A stretch of DNA of 64,000 bases, from contig BTPP01000009.1 in assembly GCA_037102815.1 (NCBI GenBank), forward strand, positions 1,488,001 to 1,552,000, written 5' to 3'. The notes below the pieces were generated by a model. That model had not been told where the DNA came from and made no database searches. It saw only the letters and a program-made list of their open reading frames with translations. This DNA is from Neurospora intermedia (Eukaryota; Ascomycota; Sordariomycetes; Sordariales; Sordariaceae). Positions 45,484 to 55,073 of this stretch are shown here, one piece after another. The translations under genes were made by a program, and so were the position numbers. Position 1 is the stretch's first letter. Every line of letters begins with the position of its first letter.

Positions 45484-48400
45484 CTATCTTTGTTCGTTGT
45501 TGTTCTCGGTATTAATGTCCTCAGAAAGCAAGTGGCTCACATCCATCTTGCCGGCACTTCCATTTACACTCCCACTCCCACTACCTCCACCTCCAGCACC
45601 TCCCACTCCAGCACCTGCAACACCTGCAGTCCCTGTTACCGTTGTCGTTATCGTCGTCGTCGTTGTTGTTGTTGTCTTCGCCTCTGCAGCAGAGCCATTA
45701 CCTACACTTCCACTCATTTCCTTGTCCTCTCCAGCTACTACCGGTTCGGGATTCGGTGCCGTCGCCGCCGCTGTCAGTGGAGTAGGTGATTCTGTATCTG
45801 TCGCCGCTTTTCCAGTAGGAGTTGCTGCGCCAGTATTTGTGCCTGTGCCTGTCGTGTCCATTACATCTGGATCTGGATTGTTGGGTCCTGCACCAGAGCC
45901 AGAAGCAACACTGGAACTGGAACCAGCAGCACTGGAAGAACCACTACGATTCCCAAGAGCAGGATGATCCATCATATCAGCGCGGTTATTGGTGGCGGCT
46001 GCTGTAGCAAAATCTTGCCAATAGTGATGCTCATCTCGATCCCAATTTTGGTGGTCGTCCTGGTCCTGGTCCTGGTGGTCCTGATCCTGATCACGTTCCT
46101 CCTCCTCCTCCTCCTCCTCCTCCTCCGCCATAGCCACGTCATTTTCGGCACAAGCCAGGTTTAGGCTTGAACGTACGCCATCCTCCTCCTCCTCGTCCTG
46201 GCCATAAGCCTGGTGGTGGTGGTTCTTCTCATCTCCATCCTCGTCCTCGTTCAAACCCATTTCGATATCATTATCATCGCGTTCTGGCGTTGCCATTGCC
46301 CCTGCCCCTAGTGGGGATGCCGGCGAGTTTGGTTCTCCTCCTCCTGCAGCGGTCTCTTCATCCTTGTCAGCTCGCACTTGCTCGCGGTGACCACCATATT
46401 GGTGATATTCGAGATCCGTAGTCCCATCCAAGCGTGGGTCTAGGCTCGGGTCGGTGGTGTTGTTCCTTGTAGTAGTTGTGGAGGAAGTATCTCCTCTAGT
46501 CGAATCCATCTTTGCCGTGCCTTCTGTTGCCGCCGCCGCCGCCGCCGCTTCTTTACCACCATGGCGGTTTCGGTTGTTGTTGCTGTTGATGCTTGTGAAA
46601 TGTGAACCCGGTGCAGGGTCCATGCCCATGTCCACATCACCTCCACCGCGAGCGCTGGCACCCGACTGTTGTCCTCTTCCAGTTTCCCAAACTGACGTGA
46701 GTCCTCGTGGCGAGCTTGCTGCAGCGGCCTTCTGGTACTCATCCTGGCCTTCGCCCTCCCCATCCTCGCTACTGGTTTCAACCAACATGTCCAAATCCTT
46801 ATCAGCCATGTTTGCTTGATCATCCGCGTCCGCCATTCCCTCTTCGTCCATTCGGGGATCTCTTCTCTCCATCTCCGAGCTCACTCCATCATTATGCAAG
46901 CTTGCCCTCTCACCGCCTCTTAGCCTCCCCATGTGATCTTTCTTCCCACCATCAGATCTATCCCCAGAATGCTCATGATTTTGATCATACTGCTCAACAC
47001 GTCCATCATGACCAACACGCCCATGGCGATGATGACGTTGGTGATGATCCTGCTGCTGCATATGATGAATCCCACCACTACCATCCATGAACCCACCACT
47101 CCCACTCCCACTCCCCGACGCCAACCCATCACCCATCCCAATACCAACAGCCTCGGTACCCGCCACAGTTAACAAGGCTTGAAACGTATCCGAATCGGTA
47201 TCGGGTTCGCCAGCAGAAGAGCCGCCTCTGTGCTTGTGGTGCTGCTGCTGCTGCTGTTGGTGGTGGTGATGGGGTTGGTGAGGTTGATGATGCTGATGCG
47301 GTGCGTACTGGTATTGATACTGCTGCTGATGGCGGGCATCGTGCTGCGTGATGTGAGTATGAGCGCCTGTGGGAAGAGATCTCGTCGTTTCGGGGTTGTA
47401 ATGTTGAGCGCCATCGGACGGGTGAGCATTGTGAGCTGTCGAGGTATGAAGTTGGGATGGTTGGATCTGAGGTGGTTGGCTGTATAACGGTGCATGCACC
47501 TGTGTAGGCGGATGGAGAGGAGGTCGATGGTGGAATGGGTTTGGATGATGCTGAGGCTGGTGATGCTGCGTGTAGTCTCGCTCGTTATGGACTTGCCCAT
47601 GGTCGCCCAGGGAATGATGACTGGCTGCGGTCATTCGCGTAGAAGATGGTCCTGGTTGGCTTATCATTTGTGGATCGATGATGGGGGGCAAGGAGACGTG
47701 CGGATGATGAGGCTGATGGTGATGAGAGGATGCCACTACAGAGTGATGTTGCGGTTCATGATGCGGATGGGAAGGATAAGGAGGTGGATAGTGGTGGTGG
47801 TGATGCGGAGGAGGGGAAGGATGGTGTGGTAGCATTGGACTTTCATGTGCCTGTGTGTGACGAGTAAAAGGGTTTTGCTGAACGGTGGCTAGGTTGGTTG
47901 TGTCAGGGGTTACTTGCATAGGAGGACCGGGGGAAGGGGAAGTCAAGATGGAGATTTGGTGGCCGCTGGCATCAGTAAAATGCGGATGGCTTTGGTTATA
48001 GTGATGCGATGAGGAGGCAGCATAGGGATCTATGTGAGATGGTGGCTCGGGCGGCAAGGCAGGTATGGAGTACGTCCTGGGCTGATCGGCTATGGTGACA
48101 GCATTACCCGCTGGAGCAAACCCAGGAGATGGAATGGGTGATGATCGCTTGGAGCTGCTGGCCCCAACGGGCGGGCTAAGATTCGGACGCTTTATGCCGC
48201 TGGACGTTGTGGTCATGATGTTAGACAAGGACGGTTGATGCTGGTGCTGCTGAGCTTGGGACGTGGATGACAATGACGACTTTCCCAGTTCTTTGCATTC
48301 AGAACAGTTCCTAATTACATCCGAGACCGTCTCCTTGATACGACTCCAGTGGTAGCGCTCGGCAATAGTGGCCGTGGTTCTGTTGATGCCCGCATGTGAC

Positions 48401-49317
48401 TGGTTGTGTACCTCTCTTGCAATGTCGTACTGGCGGCGCGGGTCCGAGATGACCTCTTTGTCCTTTAGCATGAGAATGTCACCGTCGACCAGCTTGTAGT
48501 GAGTCGCGGCGCTACGAAGCCTGCTTTTCTCGGCTCGGTCAGCCCCGTTCGGATAGCGGCCGTACTTGAGATAGAACTTGATCTTGTCGAAACGCTCTTC
48601 ACTCACAAGTTCTTCGTTACCTGCCGCGTCGCCCAAGTCCCGCCCAAAGATAATGGCGTCCACCAGACGGTCGGGGTAACTCTTGAGGTTGCCGGCTCCC
48701 TTGACACGGCCGATGCGCTTGAAGCCCAAGCCGTCCCAGATCTTGCACGACGCCACGTTGGTCTCGTACACGAGGTTGAAGACCGAGTACGTGTAGCCCA
48801 GCTTGGGTGCCCAGTCCAAGTAGGTCTCACCCATGAGACGCCCGACGCCGCGGTTACGGGAGGCATCCGTCACGATGAAGCCAGCATTGCAGATGTGGCT
48901 GCTGCGGCCAGGGTAGTTGGGCTTGATGTAGAAGGTGCCCAAGCACTCTGTCAACCAGTTCTTGTTGTCGACAATGTCCTCGCCGCGCTCGATTTGGCCG
49001 AGGAGCATGACACCAGCAAAGTTTTGGAACCAGTAGTCGGCAAACTTGTCGAAGGGCATGGCGTCCAACATGGGGTACGTATCACCACCCTCAATTTCCT
49101 TGTTGAACTGATCGTGGAGATAGTGCAACAGGGAATTGGGCACCTGATGGCGCGAGGCAAAGGGGACGACGGTAGCCACCGTCTGGCGATCCCGCAGAGT
49201 CACATGGCGAGGGACAATGGTGGGCGGGAACGAGGGATGAGCAGGGTCTGGATAGGGAGCCGCTCCTGAGACGCGGTAAATTGTTCCGGCTGAGGGGTCG
49301 TCAAGGATGGCTGGCAT
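45484..49317 (-). CDS. Spt10-like GNAT acetyltransferase with HHCC zinc finger
   Basis: Single frame of 1,277 residues from ATG 49317 (MPAILDDP); ATG 49335 adds six. Residues about 50-230 form a GNAT domain: ICNAGFIVTDASRNRGVGRL supplies the acetyl-CoA loop (R-x-x-G-V/I-G), then NVASCKIWDGLGFKRIGRV. At about 300-340 follows H-x3-H-x(about 29)-C-x2-C (EVHNQSHAG ... NCSECKE), the zinc finger of retroviral-type integrases. This pairing is the hallmark of yeast Spt10, a sequence-specific activator of core histone genes. From about residue 350 to the end the protein is low-complexity: Ser/Pro, long His/Gln/Pro tracts, then acidic Glu/Asp runs and Gly/Thr repeats. That tail makes it about twice the length of yeast Spt10. 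An intron hidden in the tail cannot be excluded. Confidence 0.82.
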   Translation of the reverse strand: MPAILDDPSAGTIYRVSGAAPYPDPAHPSFPPTIVPRHVTLRDRQTVATVVPFASRHQVPNSLLHYLHDQFNKEIEGGDTYPMLDAMPFDKFADYWFQNFAGVMLLGQIERGEDIVDNKNWLTECLGTFYIKPNYPGRSSHICNAGFIVTDASRNRGVGRLMGETYLDWAPKLGYTYSVFNLVYETNVASCKIWDGLGFKRIGRVKGAGNLKSYPDRLVDAIIFGRDLGDAAGNEELVSEERFDKIKFYLKYGRYPNGADRAEKSRLRSAATHYKLVDGDILMLKDKEVISDPRRQYDIAREVHNQSHAGINRTTATIAERYHWSRIKETVSDVIRNCSECKELGKSSLSSTSQAQQHQHQPSLSNIMTTTSSGIKRPNLSPPVGASSSKRSSPIPSPGFAPAGNAVTIADQPRTYSIPALPPEPPSHIDPYAASSSHHYNQSHPHFTDASGHQISILTSPSPGPPMQVTPDTTNLATVQQNPFTRHTQAHESPMLPHHPSPPPHHHHHYPPPYPSHPHHEPQHHSVVASSHHHQPHHPHVSLPPIIDPQMISQPGPSSTRMTAASHHSLGDHGQVHNERDYTQHHQPQHHPNPFHHRPPLHPPTQVHAPLYSQPPQIQPSQLHTSTAHNAHPSDGAQHYNPETTRSLPTGAHTHITQHDARHQQQYQYQYAPHQHHQPHQPHHHHQQQQQQHHKHRGGSSAGEPDTDSDTFQALLTVAGTEAVGIGMGDGLASGSGSGSGGFMDGSGGIHHMQQQDHHQRHHRHGRVGHDGRVEQYDQNHEHSGDRSDGGKKDHMGRLRGGERASLHNDGVSSEMERRDPRMDEEGMADADDQANMADKDLDMLVETSSEDGEGEGQDEYQKAAAASSPRGLTSVWETGRGQQSGASARGGGDVDMGMDPAPGSHFTSINSNNNRNRHGGKEAAAAAAATEGTAKMDSTRGDTSSTTTTRNNTTDPSLDPRLDGTTDLEYHQYGGHREQVRADKDEETAAGGGEPNSPASPLGAGAMATPERDDNDIEMGLNEDEDGDEKNHHHQAYGQDEEEEDGVRSSLNLACAENDVAMAEEEEEEEEEERDQDQDHQDQDQDDHQNWDRDEHHYWQDFATAAATNNRADMMDHPALGNRSGSSSAAGSSSSVASGSGAGPNNPDPDVMDTTGTGTNTGAATPTGKAATDTESPTPLTAAATAPNPEPVVAGEDKEMSGSVGNGSAAEAKTTTTTTTTITTTVTGTAGVAGAGVGGAGGGGSGSGSVNGSAGKMDVSHLLSEDINTENNNEQR

Positions 49318-50693
49318 CTTGTCTTTTTTTCTCAAATCAATTGAGATGAACGCGCGAAATACTCAAAAAGCCCTGTTGTGTCAAAGTATATGGCCTGCCA
49401 AAAGTGTCAGCCACTTGATCCAGGTGTAAAAATGCAATCGATTGAGAGAAAGTAGGATAAGGTTATAGCATACGCACGTTAGGAACAAGAGACAACTAAT
49501 GAAGCCTAGTTGAAGCCAAGGAACAAAACTCGTTGTATAGACCCAGAGAGTGAGTGTGGGAGACATATATTAAAGACGAGTGTGTCCAGACCGGGCCACC
49601 TAGCATACCGTATATGGATATGTACGCGGCGGGGTAAAGCTGACAACCAAGACACTTGGACTGTCTGATAGTTCGATAACGTCGATATCGGCTCAGAAGA
49701 GCGGGACCGTGGCCGTGGCCGAGATCCGGCAGTTGGTGGCCGGGTGTAACGATGCTTTGCCCGAAAACGGAGGCCGGGGGTGACACACCCACTCAGCCCC
49801 ACCAACAAGCCCAAGCCTCGGGATGGATTCTCTCTGCCGGTCCGACCCGGGATTTACGGAGGGGGAAACAACGGTAAGTACCAGGGGGTCGCACCGACCG
49901 TACCGTACCGTACGGACTGGGTGGACACTCCGGAGGGTGTGCCGATGACCAGTGTTGGATCACCAATCACCAGTGCTGTCCTGTCTTTGTGTCTTCTTGG
50001 CCTGTCCTGTCACCTTGCTGTTGTGGTTCAGGTGCAACAGGAACCGACAAGCATGTGAGTGTTTGACGTGACTGAATAAACGCGCCGTCGCAGCTCTGAG
50101 CACGACAGGTTCCCGATTCCAGTCCAGTCCAGCCCCGTGTGTGTAGCTGAGTGGTGCGGGTGGCGGCGACGGCGGCGGCGAATCTGAGAAGCGATTGGGT
50201 TGAATCCCCGTCGTTCTGAAATATTCGGCGTGATGATAACTTGTGCTCACTGGAAACAAAAAAAAGAGAGGGTTGAGAAAGTGGATGGAACTCGGTCGGT
50301 TCTCGCAATTTGGTTCGTGAAAATGAGGGTGTCCGCTGGCTTAGTCATCATCTGTCTCCTTACTGCCGTATAAACACCTTTGAACCTTCTCGAACCTGTC
50401 TGCAAGACACTGGATGGGAGAAGGCACTTAATTTGCTCAGTTATGACTACATACATGGTATGTACGACTGGTCGGCAAGATACCGAAACGCACCTCCCCA
50501 ACCCATCCGCATCGTTGCAAAGACTAGTAGGTAGGTAGGTATCGGTATATAGTACAATAAAGGCTATTCTACAACCCGCTCATATGCTTGTTCCACGCCC
50601 TCCAAAAAAAGAGCAGTTCGAAGGGGCCCAGGTCTGGTTTCTCTCTACCATGATAATACAATTCCATTTCTCTTTTTCCACATCCGCTCTTTC
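49318..50693. other. Intergenic with short tandem motifs
   Basis: No gene is supported in 1.4 kb. A short ACCGT tandem occurs at about 49897-49915 and a GGCGGC run at about 50160-50180. Confidence 0.5.
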
Positions 50694-51048
50694 TTATACA
50701 CGAGCATCACCCCCGAACATGACCTTGAGCGCATCCTCGCTCAGGAACGTGTCCTTCTCCTTCTGCTCCTCCACACTGTTGTCCTGTGCCTGCCTTCTCC
50801 GGGCGTCGGCCGCCCGCGCCGAGGCCAGCTCAAAGTACCCTTGCACATCGGCGGGCGTCTTCCATGTGACCACGCCGCGCTGCGCCGCTTCGAGTCTGCG
50901 TTTTTGGCCACGCTCACCGGCACGACCGAGGACACCGCTGATGAGGGCGGTTGCTCGCAAACTGTTTGTAATCAAGCATGACATGTCAGCAACTGAGCTG
51001 TACATAAAACACCACACCCAGTCACATCTATAACGCGCATTCAAGAAT

Positions 51049-51087
<39 letters not shown>

Positions 51088-52175
51088 CTTCCTTACCTGT
51101 CGTCGTTGGCCGGGATCTGGTACGTAACCCACGACGGGTTCGTGTTGGTATCAATAATACCAATGGTCGGGATCTTGGCCAAACTGCACTCATACAACAG
51201 CGTCATGTTCTCCTTGGGGTTCAAGCACACAACCAGATCGGGCGCCAGGGGTCTGCGGTCATGCAGATGGTCCTCGAACCCAGAGAGCGGGCGATCAAGC
51301 TCGTCCACCACGGTCAGCGGGACGCCTCCCAGCAGCTGCTCGCGGTTGGTGATCGTTCCGGGCCTCCACTTGGTGAAGAGGTGGCAGGCCTTGGCCAGCT
51401 CGGCGGCGCGCACAACAATGGGCCGCTGACCCGGGCGAGTGCCGACAAACAGAATCAGGCCGCCGCGGTAGGCAACCTCCTCGACAACGCGGGCGGCGCG
51501 GCGCAGGTGCGTAGCCGTTGTCTCGAGGCTGATAATGTGAATACCCTGGCGCACACCGTAGATGTAGCGGGCGTTGGCAGGGTTCCAGAGGGAAGTGTTG
51601 TGGCCCATGTGAGCCTGGGCGGCCATGAGGTCCTCGAGCGATGCGTCCGAGGGGGGGTTGCGGAGGTACTGCTCGGGGATGTAGCGGACCTCGACGCCCG
51701 CGCCGAGCTTCTGGGTTTGCGCCTTGGTCTGCTTGAAGAGCTTGAAGTTGCCGGGAATAGCCTCAATCTGCTGCTTGAGCTTCAGCGCCTCCTCATCGAC
51801 GAGGCTTGGGTCCCATGTCGTAACGGTCTCGGTAGCAGTAGCGGAGGGTGCGGACCAGGCCTCGGCGGCCGGGGAAGCGGCGAACTCGGGAGTGGGCTTC
51901 TCGATGCTCTCGGCGTAAAAATCGGCCTGTTCCTCGAGAGTGGGCTCAGCAAAGGCTGTTTTGGCAGCCTGCTTCTTGGTGTTCGTCGGCGGCGGCGGCG
52001 CACTGAAGTTGTCCTGGGAGAGGAATCGCGACTGGGCCTGGAAAGAGGCCCGCGAAAGAGGAGTGGCCAGGGCCCGTCGGCCTGCAGCGAGAACGTCAGC
52101 TTGCAATCATTTGGCTTGTACGAAGGGTAGAAGAGAGCACTCACCTAACCGCGCGCCGATATTCCGAACAATCAT
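50694..52175 (-). CDS. Mitochondrial small-subunit ribosomal protein uS2m
   Basis: Component of the mitochondrial 30S-like subunit. Exons 52175-52145, 52081-51097 and 50961-50694, introns of 63 and 135 nt, 427 residues. The first splice joins MIVRNIGARLG to RRALATPLSR, a basic, Ser-rich mitochondrial presequence. The uS2 core is clear: AAQAHMGHNTSLWNPANARY, IYGVRQGIHIISLETT, GGLILFVGTRPGQRP, KWRPGTITN and PTIGIIDTNTNPSWVTYQIPANDD. After it, exon 3 adds a fungal extension of about 85 residues rich in Arg, Ala and Glu. The second intron contains an uninterrupted run of 37 cytosines on the transcribed sense strand, nine bases after the 5' splice site. Confidence 0.9.
51051..51087. repeat. 37-nt poly(G)/poly(C) homopolymer in intron
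   Basis: Thirty-seven consecutive G on the plus strand (C in the uS2m pre-mRNA). It lies inside intron 2 of the uS2m gene. The true length may differ, since homopolymers are hard to sequence. Confidence 0.9.
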
Positions 52176-52915
52176 GGTGGAAATGCTGGGGTCGGACACA
52201 TCGTCGTCGGGAAGACGTTGTAAATCGGCCGCTCAACTTTTCTGGACGGTACACGGCCGACGGTGGCCCGTGCGCCGATTTCACTTTCGGCATCACACCC
52301 GCCAGGCGTGGATCACTGCACCAATGCGGGCACTGGAGGTGTAGCGCAGCGCGGCCTCCTTCAGGCACTGGAACGGAACGGCCCCACCACGGGAATTCTG
52401 GGGTCAAATGGCCGAGCGGGTCCGCGGCATCATCATGGAAGAGAGAACGGGAATTAAACAAAAGAGATACGTAGAGGTATCTAGCAAGAACGCCATACCG
52501 CTGACCGAACTCTTAATCTCAATGTCAACATGTAATCTGTAGTAGGTAATAATGTAGCTCATAATCAGAGGCTTTGCGTACATGAGTTTCCTTCCTCAGT
52601 AACTAGTAACCTATACCAATCCGGCCAAATCCCCCCCTCCTCCCTCTCAGGGTCCCGTTCCCGACACTCCCCTCCTGCATTCCGTCATGCAACTACCTTT
52701 GAAAACCTGGCGAATGAGAAGAGAATTGCTGGATTGGGCAATCCATTATCAACAATTTCTCAAGCCCAACAGCAACACCATTTATCAACACACTGCATCG
52801 ATCATCATCAAACCCATAAGACTCCCTGCTTCGTCTTCATCTTCTCTAAACTAACCTTCTCAACCAAGAATCCGAAGAAGGTAACAAAAAAATAAAAAGG
52901 TGTAAATTCTTATGC
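52176..52915. other. Intergenic, uS2m promoter and downstream 3' end
   Basis: Between two minus-strand genes. No gene is supported; a tRNA-like fragment near 52410 does not fold (see rejected items). Confidence 0.5.
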
Positions 52916-55073
52916 TTAACGGCTGCTGGTCAATCTCGAAATGGTAAACACACTAACAATCACCACGGCCAGGGTGACAATAGCACCCGGAAGCAGCAGC
53001 TCGTTGGGGACACCAGCAATGACCTGGGGCGCCTCTTGTGGCTGGGACATTGTGCGCGTGCGCGTAGGGCGGCGATGGACGGGCTCCTCCTCCTCACTAA
53101 CCTCCTCGGATTCCTCCTCGACCTTCTTCCTCCGCTCACGAACCACCGACGAAGCAGGAGGGGTGGCAGGGATCGTCTCAATCACCGGTGCAGGCGTAGG
53201 AGCGTGGGAAATAGCAGGCTCTGAGGGGTCGTGCACGAACAGGTCGACCTTCTCACGAAGGCCGTGACGCGCAAGCAGGATGGCTTCGAGCAGATCCTGA
53301 TCCGTGGTGATGGAAACCGAGTCGCCTTCGTCGTCAAGATAGCTGAGCGCAAATCCGCCGGAAAGTCTGCCGTTCTCGACCTCAGGGGTACCGCCAATAG
53401 CGTCCACCTCAGCACCAAGCTTGGCAGCGACAGCAGCGACAAACTCGGCCATGCCGTGGGAGGCTGTCACCTGCAGACGGTGGACACGGCCGCTGGGAGC
53501 CTTGAACTTGAAGGGGAAGGGGATATCGGCCGGGTTGACCTCCTGGATGCCACCCAGCTGGCTGTGGGAAGGCGACTCGATGCCCGCATGGCTCGCAGAA
53601 TCACCAGGCGCCACGCTGTCGACGATGCGCTCGCTGCGAGCGATATCGGGCGACATGAGCGATCTAGGCCCATGGTGGGTGTGGTGGAGCGAGCCATCGC
53701 CCGATACCATGGACTCGGTTTCGTGGTCCAGGGAAAGCCAGAACTTGTTCCAGGCGGGGCCCTCGTTGTCGGTACCGCTGCCCATCGTGTTAATCTGTTC
53801 GAGGGTGGCGTAGGTGAGCTTGAGGACATCGACCATGCCGACAATCTCGCCAGCATCGTTCATTACAGGCAGGTTGAGGTAGTGGCCATCGTGCATCTTC
53901 CGCAGCGCAGCCTGGATGGTCATGTCCATGGGCGCAAAGTCGGGATGGGGGGTCATGACGCGGACCACGCTGCAGGTGGCAGGGTCAAGACCGGGGGCAA
54001 TCACACGGAGGACGACGTCCTTGCTGGTGAAGATACCCGTAATCGCTCCCTGATCCTGGACCAAGACCGCCGTGGTGTGGTTCTCCTTCATCAGCTGGGC
54101 CGCCTCCTTGACCGAGGTCCGGACGCTGACCGTGGTTGGGGGAATGCCGTTCAAGACAGACTCCAGGGTCGGGCCCGACATCTTGGATCGCAGGGCCTCA
54201 ACGTATTGGATGATCTGCTGGGGCTGACTGGTACCGAGCTCTGACTGAACACCCTCGAGCGCATCATACAACCGCCTGGACGAGGCATAGGCGCGCTCCA
54301 GCTTTTCCATCGCGTCGTAGAAGCACTTTGTGATATCGAGAATGCCCGAGATGTCCTGGTTCTCGTCCATGACGGGCAAATGGCGAAAGCCCTTGCGCAC
54401 CATGAGATCAAGGGCGTCGGTGGCGCTGGTGTCGGTCCTAGCGCACAGCGGGTTCTTGGTCATGATCTCGGCAATGGTGACCGTGTTGGCCTTGAGTCCG
54501 CCGCCGACAACGCGGAAGGCCAAATCCTTGGCGGTAAAGATACCGGCAATCCTCTCATCGTCGTCGGTGACAAGAACACAGTCCTCGCGCTTGGCGGCCA
54601 TCAACTGAGCGGCTTCGGAAACGGTGGTCGCGGCCTTGATCTGGAGGGCGGGGCTCGGCTTGAGGGCGAGGACGGTTCCGGGAGGGGCTTTGCGGGTATG
54701 ACGGGCTCGGCTGGTAAGGTGCTTCTTCTTGGAGAGATCGCTCTCCATCTTGCGGCGGATGGCCTGGCAACGGCGGTGTTAGACGGCATCTTCAACCTCA
54801 TCGGGGCATGGTAGGAGGGAGGGGGCAAGCGGCGGTGACAAGTTCGGGATCACGCACCTCATCTCTCTTGGACTGCTTTTGCCTGCTCACGCTGACAGAG
54901 GCAGAGCCGACCTCACTCCCGGTGGCGGCATGTTGGGTTTCGAGGACGGGGCGGGGGATGGCCGAGCCGGCGTGGTTCTGGCCGTAGGGCGTCGCGCTGC
55001 GATTCTGTGGCTGGGCGATGCTGCCACCAGCACGGCTGGGGCCGCGGGCGGTGGAACCTGGGTGTGTCGACAT
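52916..55073 (-). CDS. Tail-anchored CBS-domain and PB1 protein (Mug70-like)
   Basis: Exon 1 is 55073-54858, intron of 94 nt, exon 2 is 54763-52916, 687 residues. The splice gives SRQKQSKRDEAIRRKMESDLSKKK, a basic helix conserved in this family. Four CBS repeats follow in two pairs (about residues 105-240 and 265-400), seen as DCVLVTDDDERIAGIFTAKD, RHLPVMDENQDISGILD, TAVLVQDQGAITGIFTSKD and LNLPVMNDAGEIVGMVD. A PB1 domain (FPFKFKAPSGRVHRL ... YLDDEGDSVSITTDQDL) comes next, then a Glu-rich linker, and a final hydrophobic helix (LLLPGAIVTLAVVIVSVFTI) with only a few residues after it. CBS pairs usually bind adenine nucleotides. The layout matches fission yeast Mug70; the tail anchor suggests an organelle membrane. 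The molecular role is not known to me. Confidence 0.85.

Noticed and set aside
48499-49269. 256-codon plus-strand open frame
   Set aside because: It is the reverse image of the GNAT/HHCC part of the Spt10-like gene, whose motifs are unmistakable on the minus strand.
52405-52445. tRNA-like text tcaaatggccgagcggg
   Set aside because: It resembles a D arm but has no matching anticodon or T arm nearby, so it does not fold as a tRNA.
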